Assembly: GCA_033002965.1 (NCBI GenBank)
Contig: JAURVB010006418.1
Location: forward strand, 182,189-246,188
Source: Piper betle
Lineage: Eukaryota; Streptophyta; Magnoliopsida; Piperales; Piperaceae
Length of the DNA stretch: 64,000 nt
Reading direction: 5' to 3'
Positions within the stretch are counted from its first letter, which is position 1; each line of letters starts with the position of its first letter. This document shows positions 46,906 to 59,200 of this stretch, piece after piece. The position numbers were made by a program, and so were the translations under genes. A model generated the notes under the pieces. The model was not told the origin of the DNA. It saw only the letters and a list, made by a program, of their open reading frames with translations, and ran no database searches.

Positions 46906-48600
46906 ATTATTCAAAATATTATAAACTATTAGAAATATAAGTTCCCAAAACATGAGGCTATTACATCAGTATACTAAGCCAAAGGTCAAGATGTTTGATA
47001 ACCAAAATAAAATAAGAAAGCAGCATAAAACAACACGGTAGGAATGCGACAGGAGTATCTGTATGTGTGAAGACTTAAGCATCCCCATGTATCCGTGAGC
47101 AACATTCTAGGCACACCACCTACATAAATATTAAAGGAAACAAAAACATCAATAACAAGTTATGCAACAAGTTACTGGTCCGCAAAATAAAATAACTATA
47201 ATATCAAATTTGCATATGAACACAATAGTTTATATTAAAGTAAAATAAGAAGGGGATAGTACACCATAAGAAAAATCACACAACACCCAAAGGAAACTAT
47301 ACCTATGTGCGACCCGCAGCTGATCGAGAAACTCCTTTTCTCTTATCCTATCCAATCACACCATGTTCCTATCCTCTGAGCTTTGAAGGGAAACCAAGTA
47401 CATCGTAGTCATGACATACGTCACAGAGTACAATACCCGTAACCCTATGCCTCTCTAGGTGTGAGAAGCTTATAGACACAATGGTAAAAATGATGTAGCA
47501 AGAAGAGAAAGTAGAGCACTACATCGATCCCATTGACAATGAAACAACTAGGCTCCTTCATAGGACACGCCTTGGAACTTACCCCTCGAAGTGGGGCTTA
47601 CCCGAAACAATCTCCAACAATCTCCTCACTCACAAAATCACGAAAACATAATATAAAAATATTAGGCTTAGGTAGGGAATAATAATATTAATAGGCATCC
47701 AGAAAGAAGGTAACTTATGATGAATCTTTTCGTTTTCGAAAATGACTCAAAGGATCCCATCTTTGAGTGTTATTAAACATGAAGTTTAAATGGCTCAAAT
47801 TAAATGGGTAACGATAAAATTACCACTTAACTCGTCCTATGATATAAAACAAACTACCTGCCAAATAAACGTAAAATAAGAAATGAGTCCTAAATGGACA
47901 TAGTCCCCAAGCTCAAAGAAATCTACCAGTGAGCTCGAACCGCACGACCTATAAATGAACCAAACTCAACATCTAACACAATCTATATGATGCTTGCATG
48001 ATAATGGGTGATCAAACGAGATAATATTAATTTAAATCAATTATTGTATATATTTGTAGATTACATAAGATCAGTTAAAATATGAGTTGAATGAATGAAA
48101 AAGAGCAATAACAAAGCAATAGTGCAAGAGTTACCAAAATAGAAGATTTAACCAAACTCTCGATATACAAGATCAAAGGTCTAGATCAGATCAAAAGTTA
48201 ATCCACTTTCATCAAATGTCAGGAAAAAAAAGGATTAAATAACAACATACTCAAAAGATTAATGGCTCACCACAAATAGACAAGGGAAATATATACTTCA
48301 AACTATAGCTGGTGTACGGGTACCTCGACATGCAACTAACTTTGATGGCAAATTCTGGCAAACTCTCGCAAACAACAATGTTGGGAAAACTCAACAAATA
48401 GGTGGAAAGATGATAGTAATACGATTTGGAATTCAGGTTATAAAGACATGTTTATAAAGATTGTTTTTCATAGAAAACTGAGAAGAAAAGGAAATAAAAA
48501 GACAATGAATCTTTGTATAAGGAATTTAAGAGGTGTGCATGAACGCATATGCAATTAATAGACACGATCCACTATGTGGTATGGTCTATCAATGTGACAT
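46690..48600 (-). mobile_element. Diverged gypsy LTR, probable 5' LTR of the minus-strand element
   Basis: It follows the primer-binding site. Several boxes match family A LTRs in order: 'tactggtccg' at 47,176, 'ggatcccatctttgagtgttatta' around 47,753-47,776, and 'cacttaactcgtcctatgat' at 47,823-47,842. It is far from identical to them, so a related subfamily is inferred. A (TA)n tract lies near its left end. The right boundary is not resolved. Confidence 0.5.
46852..46902. repeat. (TA)n microsatellite
   Basis: Fifty-one bases of pure TA dinucleotide inside the diverged LTR, likely length-polymorphic. Confidence 0.95.
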
Positions 48601-49320
48601 GACTCACATCTTTATGCCTCTAATTAAATTGTATCTACACAAAATTTCATTACTTTTGTAATGATACAATACTAAAGAAATCTTCAAATAAGTATGAAGT
48701 CAAATTGGTTGCATACATAAAGTATACTATCATGAAGTGGTCTGATAGCAAAGAAAAGGTCATATATACTTAGGTATTTGATAACATCTTGACAGTAAAT
48801 GTATGACTAAAACATCCCTCCCAAAACGACCCCTCTAACGTGTACACAGCCCTATTAACTACCTTTAAAACAACACATGGCAAACAAAACCACACAAACA
48901 AGCACCCACATGAGCTAAAGTCTTTTAAACCAAGGCATGAGCAACACCAACTCTCCCTCGAACCGAAAGCCAAAAGCCAAACCAAACCAAATCAAACTAA
49001 ATGGCAAATTGAATCAAACCAAAGGACAAACCAAACCAAACAACAAATAAAATCCTAAGCCAAATGGCACGGATTTTACATTCTTGTGCTTGGAGAATTC
49101 CTGCACAAAATATGCTAGACCTTCGTGCCCCCAAAGTATTCTGTCTACACAACAAAAAGATATAGTTAAGAATAAACAACACAAATAAGGGGGCAGGCTT
49201 GCATTTCCAAAAATTGCCCAAGGCCCCACATTTCATATCAATTCCCAACTTCATATTTTCTCTAATTCGATGCGATAACTTATTAATTATCATAATTTAA
49301 TCAAGCTATGCTATCCACGA

Positions 49321-49444
49321 TTATGAACTAAAATCAAATTAATTGCCAGTAATGTATACCTAATGTCGAAACTGTGGCCGTTGTCGTCATTAGTTCCGAC
49401 ATTAGGTATACGTACTGCCAATTCATTTGATTTTAGTTCATGAT
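49321..49444. repeat. Long hairpin with 48-bp arms (fold-back element)
   Basis: The left arm 49,321-49,368 and the right arm 49,397-49,444 are reverse complements with about three mismatches and one single-base gap, around a 28-base loop. Perfect sub-blocks are gaactaaaatcaaat against atttgattttagttc and gtatacctaatgtcg against cgacattaggtatac. It could be a very short fold-back or MITE-like element, or encode a hairpin RNA. No clear target duplication flanks it, although both outer flanks end in 'gat'. Confidence 0.8.
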
Positions 49445-50335
49445 AGTAGAGATATACACCTCCACAAAACAAGGAGAGAGATATACACAAAAACCAAAAC
49501 AAAATGAGGTAACACAAACAAACACACAGCCCAACCCAGCATCTCCAAGCCTCCTCATGATCCATGCACCTATGTCGTCTAACACCATGATAGCTCACCT
49601 ACGTAAATATAAGAGAATGTGGCAACAATGAGCGACACTGAGTCCTAAATAACTAAAATGGGAAACAACAAAAATTGGCAAATAGACAACTAATTATCTA
49701 TTTGAAAGCTTAAATGAAACAGAAACTTCTCCACACACACATACAATCTAAATCACAATACGGCCGATAGTGCTTGATTATAATCACAGAGATAACCACT
49801 CACATAAGCCAGAATACTCAACTGTAACGTGTCAGTATTATGCATGATCTGAAATCTGGTTGATAACAACATGCCTGTGGCCAATAGGGTACAACTAATC
49901 ACATCTAAGACATGGCATGATCCAGATATACTCGACAGAGAACACACACATGCTAATATACACACTACCTACTGGTACAATACTGATAATTATAAACATA
50001 CAATTAACCACTAACAGATTGCCATGGGTAGGTACCGACCAAGCCCCTCGGTTAGCGTCACGCTCCCATCCACCATACATACACCGAAAATCTGAAAACA
50101 TATAATTAATTTAAGGCTTGGGCAAGGTTAATTCAAATATCGCTAAAGTGCAATTTTGGAACTACTTCTTGTATTTTTTAAAACTCATTAAAGGATCTCA
50201 TCCTTGAAATTTTATTAATCCAAAAAATTGATAAAATGGTTCGTAGATAGTGGAATCTAATACAATGCCACTAGCTATGCCTTATGGTGTGAAACAAATC
50301 ACATACCCCAAGCAGTAGATCAAGCAGAGAGAGAG

Positions 50336-50570
50336 AGTTCTAACACACATAAGTAGAGCTCCTCATCCTACCGCGACAATCTCGACACCTCATAGCATAG
50401 CAATACAGACTACTACTCAAACCCTATATGATGCATGTGTGCAATGAGAAAGAGTCCTAACGGACCTAAGTAGAGCTCCTCATCCTACCACGACAATCTC
50501 GACACCTTATAATGTAGCGATGCAGAGCACTACTCAAACCCTATATGATGCATGCGTGCAATGATATGCA
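50336..50570. repeat. Tandem duplication of about 117 bp
   Basis: The unit running from 'agttctaacacacataagtagagctcctc' is followed at once by a second copy from 'agtcctaacggacctaagtagagctcctc'. Both end with '...ctcaaaccctatatgatgcatg'. The copies differ at roughly a dozen positions. Only one copy of the box is present in the related LTRs, so it arose within this copy. Confidence 0.8.
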
Positions 50571-51654
50571 AACAATCCTAGATGCAACAAATGACATGAC
50601 ATGCAAGGCAAAAACTTAATCACACTGTGCATAACATCAATCTCATTCACATGTTGAGTGCACTGAAAGTTACACGAGATTGTGACAAATCAAATAAGGA
50701 TGTGAAAATGAAGATCTTAATATTTTAGGAAATACATTTCAAGATTCTAGCCACATACTTAAATTTAATTGAATTTATAGAAGTTCCCAGAGAACTCGGT
50801 GCAATTAACATGAGATGCCTAATACACTAATCAAGAATGATATCTTAGCAAAATTATGAATAGTAATTTAGATTGTCTATTTACTTATTTAGACTTAACC
50901 CTCGTGATAATTCTTCCATACCAACTTTGGAGTAGCAGAAGTTGAAAGATATTGGATCATGGGAATTCGGCAAGCTTTGACAGAGCTACTTAAGATATCG
51001 AGTCAAACCCATGCTCGTGCCCATTCATTAAAGCTTAATTTATTATTTAAATCATCTAATAACGCTTAGTGAATTAAGATAATTAAGTTAAATTATTATT
51101 TAGCTTAAGATTTCACACCAAAAATCAATTTTATAACTAAATGTGTGTGGGATTATCATTATTTCAATTATTTAATTTATTTATGAATATAGCATGCAAA
51201 ATGAAGTAGCTTGCATATGATCAAACAAAATACAAAGTTTTAATATTTTATAGTTCAACCGTTATTAGGTAGATTAGCCTGTAGGTTTAAAATTTTAGCT
51301 TGACCCAAATACTTCACCATATTTTTTTTCACGTAGAACCGTTATTAGGCATGTTGATAGGTAGATTGTAATCATGATCATGTTTGTTGTTGCATACACG
51401 ATCGTGCATAAAGAATGATAAGAAATGAGGAGGGGAGTGGAAAATGTCAACAGGGAGAGGAAAGGAAAGAAGGGAAGGAGAGGAAGGCAAGAGGAGGGTG
51501 ATCTAGGAGCCTCATGGTGATGGCAGCGGCGGCCCAAAGGAGGGGAGGAGAAGTGAAGAGGAGAGTAGAAAAAGAGGGCGAAAGCAGGTTAATACCCGTG
51601 CAACCGGGTTTAACACTTTCCGTCCTAACTCCACATTCATTTACCACATAATAT

Positions 51655-51880
51655 ATATATTAGAGTTACTTACATTAATATCAAACATCTCTTTAATTCA
51701 CATTTATTAATTTTACGGAAGACGTAAGGTCAAAAGTTACTAGGCATTCTTACCCATATAGGATGATAACCAACCACAAGGTCTTTAGTAGACAATAAAT
51801 AATTATATTCATAAAACTCCTTTGTTGCCACAAAAATTAATTTGACACCATAATTGTAACAATCTCCCACTTGGTTCCAA
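51655..51880 (-). mobile_element. Copia 3' LTR end and polypurine tract
   Basis: 'ataattgtaaca' (to 51,859) followed by 'atctcccacttggttccaa' is the copia junction seen also at 9,318-9,340. On the minus strand the tract CCAAGTGGGAGAT precedes an LTR starting TGTTACAATTATGG. Only the LTR start and this tract are recognised; no pol sequence is seen beside it. Confidence 0.6.
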
Positions 51881-53675
51881 AATATTTATAATATGACAAT
51901 AATTTTAAGGTATCACATCTATCTCCGTACATTTGTATATGCAATTAACTCATGTGAAAAAGTATGCATATATGTTAGATTAAAAGCTTGAGAATATAAA
52001 ATTGTCATCATGATATTTTGCACCTGCTCCATGCCCTAGAAACTTACCGGTAATAAAATATATATATACATCAAACCATGGAATTCTAATTTCATTCAGA
52101 ATAAAATAACAACTAAGAATTAATACAATATTTTGAACAAAAATAGCCAAACATTTTATTAAATAAATCTACTTAATAATATTTAGTTGATGATCATGCT
52201 TAAAAAGTTATTATTTCTCTATTTTTTAAGCACAATTTCAATGTCATAGCATCATTTTCTCTATCAATTAAGCTACGAAGGAGGAAGGCGGTTCGCAAGT
52301 GGATGATAGTGACATTTGCACCAAATCTTACATATTCTGATCTATTCTATCGTAATTATGATGTTTTTTTGTAAAATAGGATCTACGTAAACACACATGC
52401 AAGTGGGATTCAACTCTGCACAGTAATCTATTAGGACTGCAATTATGCAAATTTTGCACCTACTCCTACCATACCAACCCAAGCCCCACAATTATAAGCC
52501 ATTAGATGGATACCTTGATGAATAAAGTAAAAACACACTCATCTAATGAGAATGATGAAAAATATCACATGTGCATTAGTTATGAAGGAAGTTGTAAGGA
52601 AGCAACCAAGAGTGAGCTCCATGTGACACTCCACATGGCCAATTGGAATTTAAGAGAATAATCTTACCCACACTACAAGCTAATGAGGAAACAAGGGGGA
52701 AACAAGGGGAAAAAAGGATTCATACCTTATTAGGAGAAATGATTATGCCAACTGCACTCCTAATACTTAGACAATAAGGGAGCTTCCATGAAATCGGTAG
52801 AAAGCTATCAAGAAGGAGCTGCGAAGATTCTAGGAAAGTTACTCAAGCACAACTATATATTCACATACCCACTTAAAAAGAGCTCCCTTCTTCACCCATT
52901 TCTTCTTATTTCAGACCTTGGAGTCTTGAGTTCTTCAACATTCTAATCTATATGTGGGAGAAGCTCCAAGAATTTGAGAAGTAGAAGTCGTGCAATCAAG
53001 CTACAAGGAAGCAAGCGTACTTGAAGAGAAGAACTAAGCTAGGGCATCAGTTTTCCAGATTTGGACTCTCTTTCTTCTTCTTCTACTTGCTTTGTTTTCT
53101 TATTGTGTTTACCAATGTTGTAAACATCTTTCCTAGGGTAATTTGCATTGATTTGGGATGAACAATGGATCTTAGTTGATGTTTAATGTAGCTTTGTTAT
53201 TATCTAACTCGTTATGATTGATTTTTAAGTTGAGTATTTCATATGGGCTCTTAATGCTTCAAAAGAGTAGCTAACTTTTGTATGATAAAGAGATTCTATC
53301 TACCACTAGACATAGGTAAATTGATCATTGTCTCTGGATAAAATAGTTTGAGATTCTTTTAGTAGACATACACTAGACTTGTAAATATCCATATAAAGGA
53401 GTCATTCATAATGCTATGTTCTTATTTTGTTTGCACAAACATGAAGAATGAGGCAAGAATGATAACTTGTAATATGTAGTGACTGCCCGTTACAACTACT
53501 CTTGTTTGAAAGAAGTTTACGAGCTTGATTTATGGATTATCTACATAAGCATATTAGATATTAGTTGTTACCAATTTAAGCCTTTCCTATTTCTTATCGG
53601 GATAATTTAGATTTTTTTACTGTTTGTACTATCTTTTATTTGTGATTTATGTTTTTGTCCTTGCTATAGTTAGAT
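51881..53675 (+). other. Unclassified LTR-like sequence
   Basis: 51,881-52,290 is AT-rich copia-like debris. 52,290-53,675 has a TATA-like 'actatatattcaca' (52,852-52,865), a pyrimidine-rich stretch (52,880-52,920) and a purine-rich leader (52,950-53,040). These suggest the promoter and leader of a plus-strand LTR or large non-autonomous element. No coding sequence or terminal repeats could be established. Confidence 0.35.
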
Positions 53676-55753
53676 TGTGACACCCTAAATCCGGCTCGCT
53701 CGTTAACTGAACCGGACCGTCATGGGTCTCGGGTGGATCTACTCTCAGCATCTCAAGATGGAAGATATTGATCACTATGCATGAATGAATGCATAGAACC
53801 CTAATATGCCACTACGTGGATGACATGACAACTAGTTTACAAAACAAAATAACTTTGATAAAAATTGATAAAAATTCTTGAAATGAGATGGACAGAATCT
53901 CCCCTAAAAGTGTAATTAGGGGCCACCTTATCAAATCAACATATAAAGTACATAAATCAAGATTCATTCATTCACTATGTTTTTCCACATAAACATTTAA
54001 TTCAAATGCATCAACACATTCTCGACACTTGGGTCACGACCCCACCTATTCATACTATTCACCTTTTTAACCATTATCATTTAGTCCATGCAATCATATA
54101 TTTTTCATATCTTGCTATCATTATCCATGTCCATATACCCAAAATCATCATCATAAGAGTTTCATTCTTCATAATAAATATAACAGAACAATCAACATAG
54201 TCAAAACAAGCATTTCGTCGGCAAGCATGCATATGTGTGTGCAAGGTAGGTCACTACTCCTCCATCCAAGCCAACATATCCAATATTTAATCCCTACCTA
54301 CATATATATAAAGAAAAACGTCAATAACGAGTGTTACTGGTCCAAAAGTATAACTATAACAAACTAGCTATAAGAGAAAACTCTCATATGAAAGAAACCA
54401 TCGTGCAATTTCTTAATAGCATCTACTAAATTAAAATCATCATTAACTGAACTGATCTGCTGCTGCTGATGCATCTCTTGTTATTTTCTCATTTCATTTT
54501 TTGGTCCCTTGGGACTTCTATTATTTCCTAAACACTTTTTCTTATTTTTATCTCCATACCCACTCGCACAGCATGGTTGTCGATAATCCCAACTTAGACT
54601 AGCACATGCCGCTCACATAACATGGTCATTGATATTTCCGGCTTCGACTGACACATGCCCGCTGGCGTAGAATGATCGTCAGTATTTTTGACTTTGACTG
54701 GTACATGTATGCTTGCATAAATGGTTGTTGGTAGATCCGGCTTCGATTGGCAAATGCCGCTCGTATAACATGGTTGTCGGTAGTTCCGGCTTCGACTAGC
54801 ACGTGCCTGCTTGTGTAGTTCAGTTGTTGAAAAACACAAAAACTACATATATATAGGTTTGGGTAGGGATTTATATTACAGGTCCAAAGGCAACTTGTAG
54901 TGGATTTTGTTTTCGAAACATACTCGAGGGATCTCATCCTTGAGGGTTATTAATTCACAAAACTATTCGGGTAAATGGCCCAAGTTAAGTGGGATCTGAT
55001 AAAACGCCACTTAACCCATCCTACAGGCAATAAAACAAACATACAATAGAATAAAGTATAAAATAGAGATGAGTCCTAAACGAACTTGGTAGAAGCTCCA
55101 AGTGTGTCTTCAGGCCTAGGTGGTGGGCTCCTACTCCGTACCTACACAATAAAACTAAATACAAACGCCCGCTCATGATGCATTCACACATCCTATAGCA
55201 TACTCGCATCAACCATGCATCAATCAACACACATCAATAATAATCAGTATAGGTTTTCCTAGTCTACGTTGCATTAGATGACATCACTTATTTAGTCTAC
55301 CTAATTAATTCCTTAGCATTCGTTTTAATATCACACAATCACACATATTCATATTTTTATTAACATAAAATTATCTAACACATCAATCATTCAATCCTAT
55401 CATCCTAGCATGTTGATCATTATTTTTAAATAATTAAACTAAAATAAATTATACCTCGTGTGTCGTCGGCAATCAGCGACTACTAAGGCTTTGTCGCCCA
55501 GTTCAAGGCTCAAATTCGGCACCCTATGGCATCCAAAGTTCAATCGGGTTCAACCGGAGGGATTCGGTGGAAGATTATGTGATTTTCGACAAATTTTGGT
55601 GAATCTAGTTTTTAGGCGATTTCAGCAGTTTTCGGCTGCTTTTCAACGGCTGTTCTGGCTCAGTACATGTGTTCTGAACTACTCGATTCAAAAATAATGG
55701 TCGAACCGACCGGTTTGGACTATAAAACCCTAACTCGGGTCGTAGGTTTTACA
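53676..55753 (-). mobile_element. Solo family A gypsy LTR
   Basis: The ends are tgtgacaccctaaatccgg (53,676) and ...gtaggttttaca (55,753), i.e. TG...CA on the minus strand, 2.08 kb. The box 'gggatctcatccttgagggtt' is at 54,915-54,936. It is flanked by TAGAT (53,671-53,675) and TAAAT (55,754-55,758), a plausible target duplication with one mismatch. There is no internal region, so it is a solo LTR formed by recombination. It carries a 49-bp minisatellite. Confidence 0.78.
54573..54818. repeat. 49-bp minisatellite, five units
   Basis: Units start at 54,573, 54,622, 54,672, 54,721 and 54,770. Each has the pattern atggttgtcg-ta-tccggcttcgactggcacatgccgctcg-ata. Divergence between units is moderate. 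The related LTR at 37,449-40,396 has only a single related stretch near 38,525-38,610, so the array expanded in this copy or its subfamily. Confidence 0.85.
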
Positions 55754-56040
55754 TAAATAGTTTGTCTAATCACTTAGAGTAATAAGTAAGGTATAAACTA
55801 CAAATCCATGTGGGAACGATCTCAACTTATTACTTTATTACTTGTTCGATACGTGCACTTGTGCAATGTTTCTATTACGCAACAATTGCCGCACTTTTCA
55901 ATGCATCCTCAAAATATATCAATATAGTGGTATTATTCTTCAATGTGTTCAGGCTTAGAATGACACTAAGAAATTTTGTTATACAACAATAACCTTATGA
56001 TATGTCTCTCCACATGGAAAACCACCTTTCTTTTACAAAA
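55754..56040. other. Short non-coding spacer
   Basis: AT-rich sequence between the solo LTR and the truncated 5' LTR of the next element. Nothing was recognised; short open frames here have no domain. Confidence 0.4.
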
Positions 56041-56925
56041 AATATAAGACAACACATCATTTGTAGCAATTTGGGTGGGCTATTAGTTATAGAGCATGTC
56101 ATTTTGATATTATGGAGTGTATTATATTTAATGGTATTTTTCCAAATTGTTCTGGATTTTTTTTCAGAATTTATTAGTAGTTAGTTGTTATTTTCAGCTC
56201 ATGTACGAGTCGAATCAACTTTTAATTATGAAATTGCCACCCAATCCTTTACCCCAACATTTTCCCCATTGTGGTCCCAATCGCCACCTCGACACCGCCG
56301 CCAATGCCACCTCCAGCCTCCACACCGCCGCTGATCGATGTCGCTCAGCTGTCCCCCACCATCCCAACTGCTACCCGGCCACCACGATGTGCCGACACCA
56401 CTCCCTTGCGCCGCTCACCGACACGGATTCCACCACCGACCATGCCGCTCCACTGTCACTGCCCCTAGACAACCATTTCCCCCCATCGAGTGCCACTGTT
56501 GAGGTTGGCCCAAGGCCAATTAGAAACCTCGATCAAGCATCAGCGACCCCGACAACCACAGTTGATGCCGCTGGTGACCATCACTGCTACTGTCGCCCTC
56601 GCCATCACTGTGGTTGTGTTGAGCTCGATGAACCAGTGTCGACCCATAGCCTCGAACACCTTGCTGAAAAATCACCGGAAAGCTGTCAAAAAGTTGGATT
56701 GTTAGAATTCACTAAAAATAGCTGGATTTTTGCCAGATTCCTCCAGCCAAACCCCATCAAACTTTGGATGCTGTGGGATGATGAATTAGAGTCACAAACC
56801 GTACCGCAAAACCTAGTCATCACTGATCCACGACAACATGGGGTACAATTAACTCTGACCTAATTATTTAAAATTGGTAATTATTAGCACAACATGCTAG
56901 GGTTTGATTGATTAATTAACTCCGA
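56041..56925 (+). mobile_element. Family A gypsy 5' LTR, central part only
   Basis: 'gggtgggctattagttatagagcatgtcatttt' and 'tatggagtgtattata' match the 3' LTR at 61,783-61,835. The GC-rich CCACC-type part and the block near 56,690-56,830 match 62,210-62,400. Both LTR termini, the primer-binding site and the leader are missing, and gag begins almost at once (56,930). The open frame 56,147-56,863 runs through this LTR and is not a gene. Confidence 0.65.
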
Positions 56926-57960
56926 CATGAGGAGAGCCAGCAGTTCCCATTGGGCCCTCCGCTGCCGCCTTGTCCTCTACCACTGCAATAGAGGACTACA
57001 ACAATGCCGCCTTTGTTTGCCCCATTTTAGACAACAATGGATTCAGATGTCATTGGACCCACATTAGTAGGTAGCGAGCAGACTCTAGGTGAAATTAGAG
57101 CTACAAGATTTGATAGTGTACCAGCAAGTACAAGACCACAGTTTCCATAGTATGGGCTAGGAGAAGGGTCTAACAAATTAGTTGATGCAAGGAATTTGGA
57201 ACTGTGGCAATATGAAAAGTTCATGAAAAATAGTAAACAACCATTCTTTAGAAAGATGGATGCAAAGGAAGCTTTCTTGTAGATCTCATCAGCTATTGTT
57301 GTATTCAGAAGCGTGACATGTTTGATGCAGCACCGAGTATGCATCATTGCAAAGGCATTCCAAGATGAAGGTAGAATAAGGTGAGATTCAATGATGGGTT
57401 CCACATTTGCCCTTCGACAAGCTTAGGACATCAGCTGGGAAGAAAAAGAAACTGGAATTTCAAACACTGAAGCAGGGTTCCATGACAGTGGTGCAATATG
57501 AGACTAGATTCAAAGCTCTTGAAAGGTTTGCACTGGATTTGGTTCCAACTGAAAGAAGGAGAATATAGCGCTTTTACGAAGGTCACCATCAAGAGATCTG
57601 GATGGCCTATTTGGATAGTAAGTTTGCCACCTTTGGCGAGATAGTGAGAGCTGTAGATGAGGCAAAATGAGTTATAGCTACTTGACCTCGCCGAGACTTT
57701 GGCCAAAGGCATAACATCCAAGGCCATAACTGCCAAAGCAGGAAGCACAACAAAGACGTCAAACAAATGCACCAGTTGCCGTGAGGGCTATGGATGGCTA
57801 GGTTTCAGGTTAACAGAGACTTACACTTCCAGCTCCCCAACATCAATAACAGTAGAGAGGTCAACAGGCCAAGGTCAGGGCCAGAGAGGCAAAGACCAAC
57901 AGCCACTTAGACAATAGCACAAGGGACAAACCAGAGTGGGTATTTGGCTGTAGGTGGGCC
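56926..57960 (+). pseudogene. Family A gypsy gag (N-terminus missing)
   Basis: Segments matching 16,340-16,700 come first, then a retrotrans_gag core at about 57,440-57,670: LEFQTLKQGSMTVVQYETRF, KALERFALDLVPTERRR, FATFGEIVRAVDEAK. A degenerate zinc-knuckle area lies near 57,740-57,800. Stops at 57,148, 57,281 and elsewhere inactivate it. Confidence 0.75.
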
Positions 57961-58219
57961 AGACAAAAGAGAGGTAGGCAGCCGGCACCGCCAGCTCAGG
58001 ATCAAAGGGATCAGAATCAAGGGGTGAAACTAGCAACACCTCCTATCCCAGCACAACAACAGTCAGTGATGATGTATGCAACCACAGCAACGAGGCACTT
58101 GCAAACATGACAACCATGATAGGTACACTTCTCGTAGGCTTTGTAACTACATGAGTTCTATTTGACTGGGTTGCACACATTCCTTTATTTCATAAGCACA
58201 TGCAAGTTGAATTGGAGGT

Positions 58220-58450
58220 AAGATAGAAGAATTAGGACATTCACTGTTAGTGTCCACTCCTTCTGGTAATGTTATAGCTGTAGGCGAATGTGTGTGTAAT
58301 GTCCCTGTTGAGATTCAACAGTGGCAACTTGTAGCTGATTTGATATTGTTCAAGCACTACAAGAATTTGATGTGATATTTAGAATGAACTAGATATCCAA
58401 GCAAGGAGCCATGATAGATTGAAAAGATGGTGACTTTCCACCATGGAAGG
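58220..58450 (+). pseudogene. Gypsy protease remnant
   Basis: The translation reads PLSVSTPSGNVIAVGE, then CVCNVPVEIQQWQLVADL, then a degenerate segment where the family has FDVILGMDWL. This is the C-terminal half of the retropepsin domain. The catalytic D-S/T-G segment is not readable. Confidence 0.6.
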
Positions 58451-58599
58451 CACCACTTTTTCTTCGAGGGTCAGGGCAGAGATAAAGAACAAGGATGGAT
58501 GTCCTATCAGAATATTGTGAGACAGGTAGACCGAGGTAGTGAACTGAAAATGGCAGCATTAGTACCAGCTAAGTAGAGTAGTTTAGGGAATAGACTGAA

Positions 58600-59200
58600 C
58601 ATTAAACAGATTCCAATAGTTCAAGAATTTATTGATGTATTTCTAGATGAGATTATCAGATTTCCACTAGACAAAGAAGTATATCTCACCATTCAATTGA
58701 TGTCAGGCACAACACCTATCTCTAGAGCTCTGTAACAAATGGCACCTCTTGAGATCAAGGAACTCAAGAAACAATTATAGGCATTGTTGGATCAGTGGTT
58801 CATTAGACCGAGTGTCTCTCCATGAGGTACACTAGTGCTATTTGTGAGGAGAAGGATGGAAGCATGCATTTATGAGGAGAAGGATGGATGCCAAACCATG
58901 CAACTATTAAGAATGGATACCCTCTTCCTCGCATTGATGAAGAGTAGATGACATATTGAAGACTTCATTCAAGACTAGATATGGTCACTGCAAGCTTTTG
59001 GTCATGCCTTTCAGATTGACAATTGCTCCAGTAGCATTTATAGACTTGATAAATAGAGTGTTCAATCCATATTTGGACCAATTTTTTATCATCTTTGTAG
59101 ACAACATACTAGTAGACTCTTCATCCAGAGAAGAGCATAAGCAATATCTAAAGATCGTGTTGTAGACGTTGAGAGACCACAAGTTGTGTAGAAAGTATTT
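58600..59200 (+). pseudogene. Gypsy reverse transcriptase
   Basis: IPIVQEFIDVFLDEI, the LPP-region equivalent, APLEIKELKKQL and the palm KTSFKTRYGHCKLLVMPFRL (58,956 on), then FIIFVDNILVDSSSREEHKQ. The active site reads FVDN rather than FxDD. Between 58,840 and 58,960 the sequence is shortened and partly duplicated (gaggagaaggatgga twice), with loss of the SKIDLRSGY block. Confidence 0.82.

Larger units (their letters stand above)
48780..51650 (-). mobile_element. Second diverged gypsy LTR-like block
   Basis: It has the same box order as 46.7-48.6 kb and as family A: 'ggatctcatccttgaaattttatta' at about 50,192-50,216, then 'gtcctaacggacctaagtagagctcc', then a purine-rich leader (51,415-51,550). 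It contains a 117-bp tandem duplication and, near its left end, a long hairpin. A low-complexity 'aaaccaaaccaaa' stretch lies at 48,960-49,050. No proteins are credible in it. Confidence 0.45.

Noticed and set aside
48840..49058. Gln/Lys/Asn-rich plus-strand open frame
   Set aside because: Low-complexity 'aaaccaaacc' sequence in an LTR-like block; no domain.
56147..56863. 238-codon plus-strand open frame rich in Pro/His/Thr
   Set aside because: It lies wholly in the truncated 5' LTR. The equivalent region in other LTR copies has a different frame and stops.
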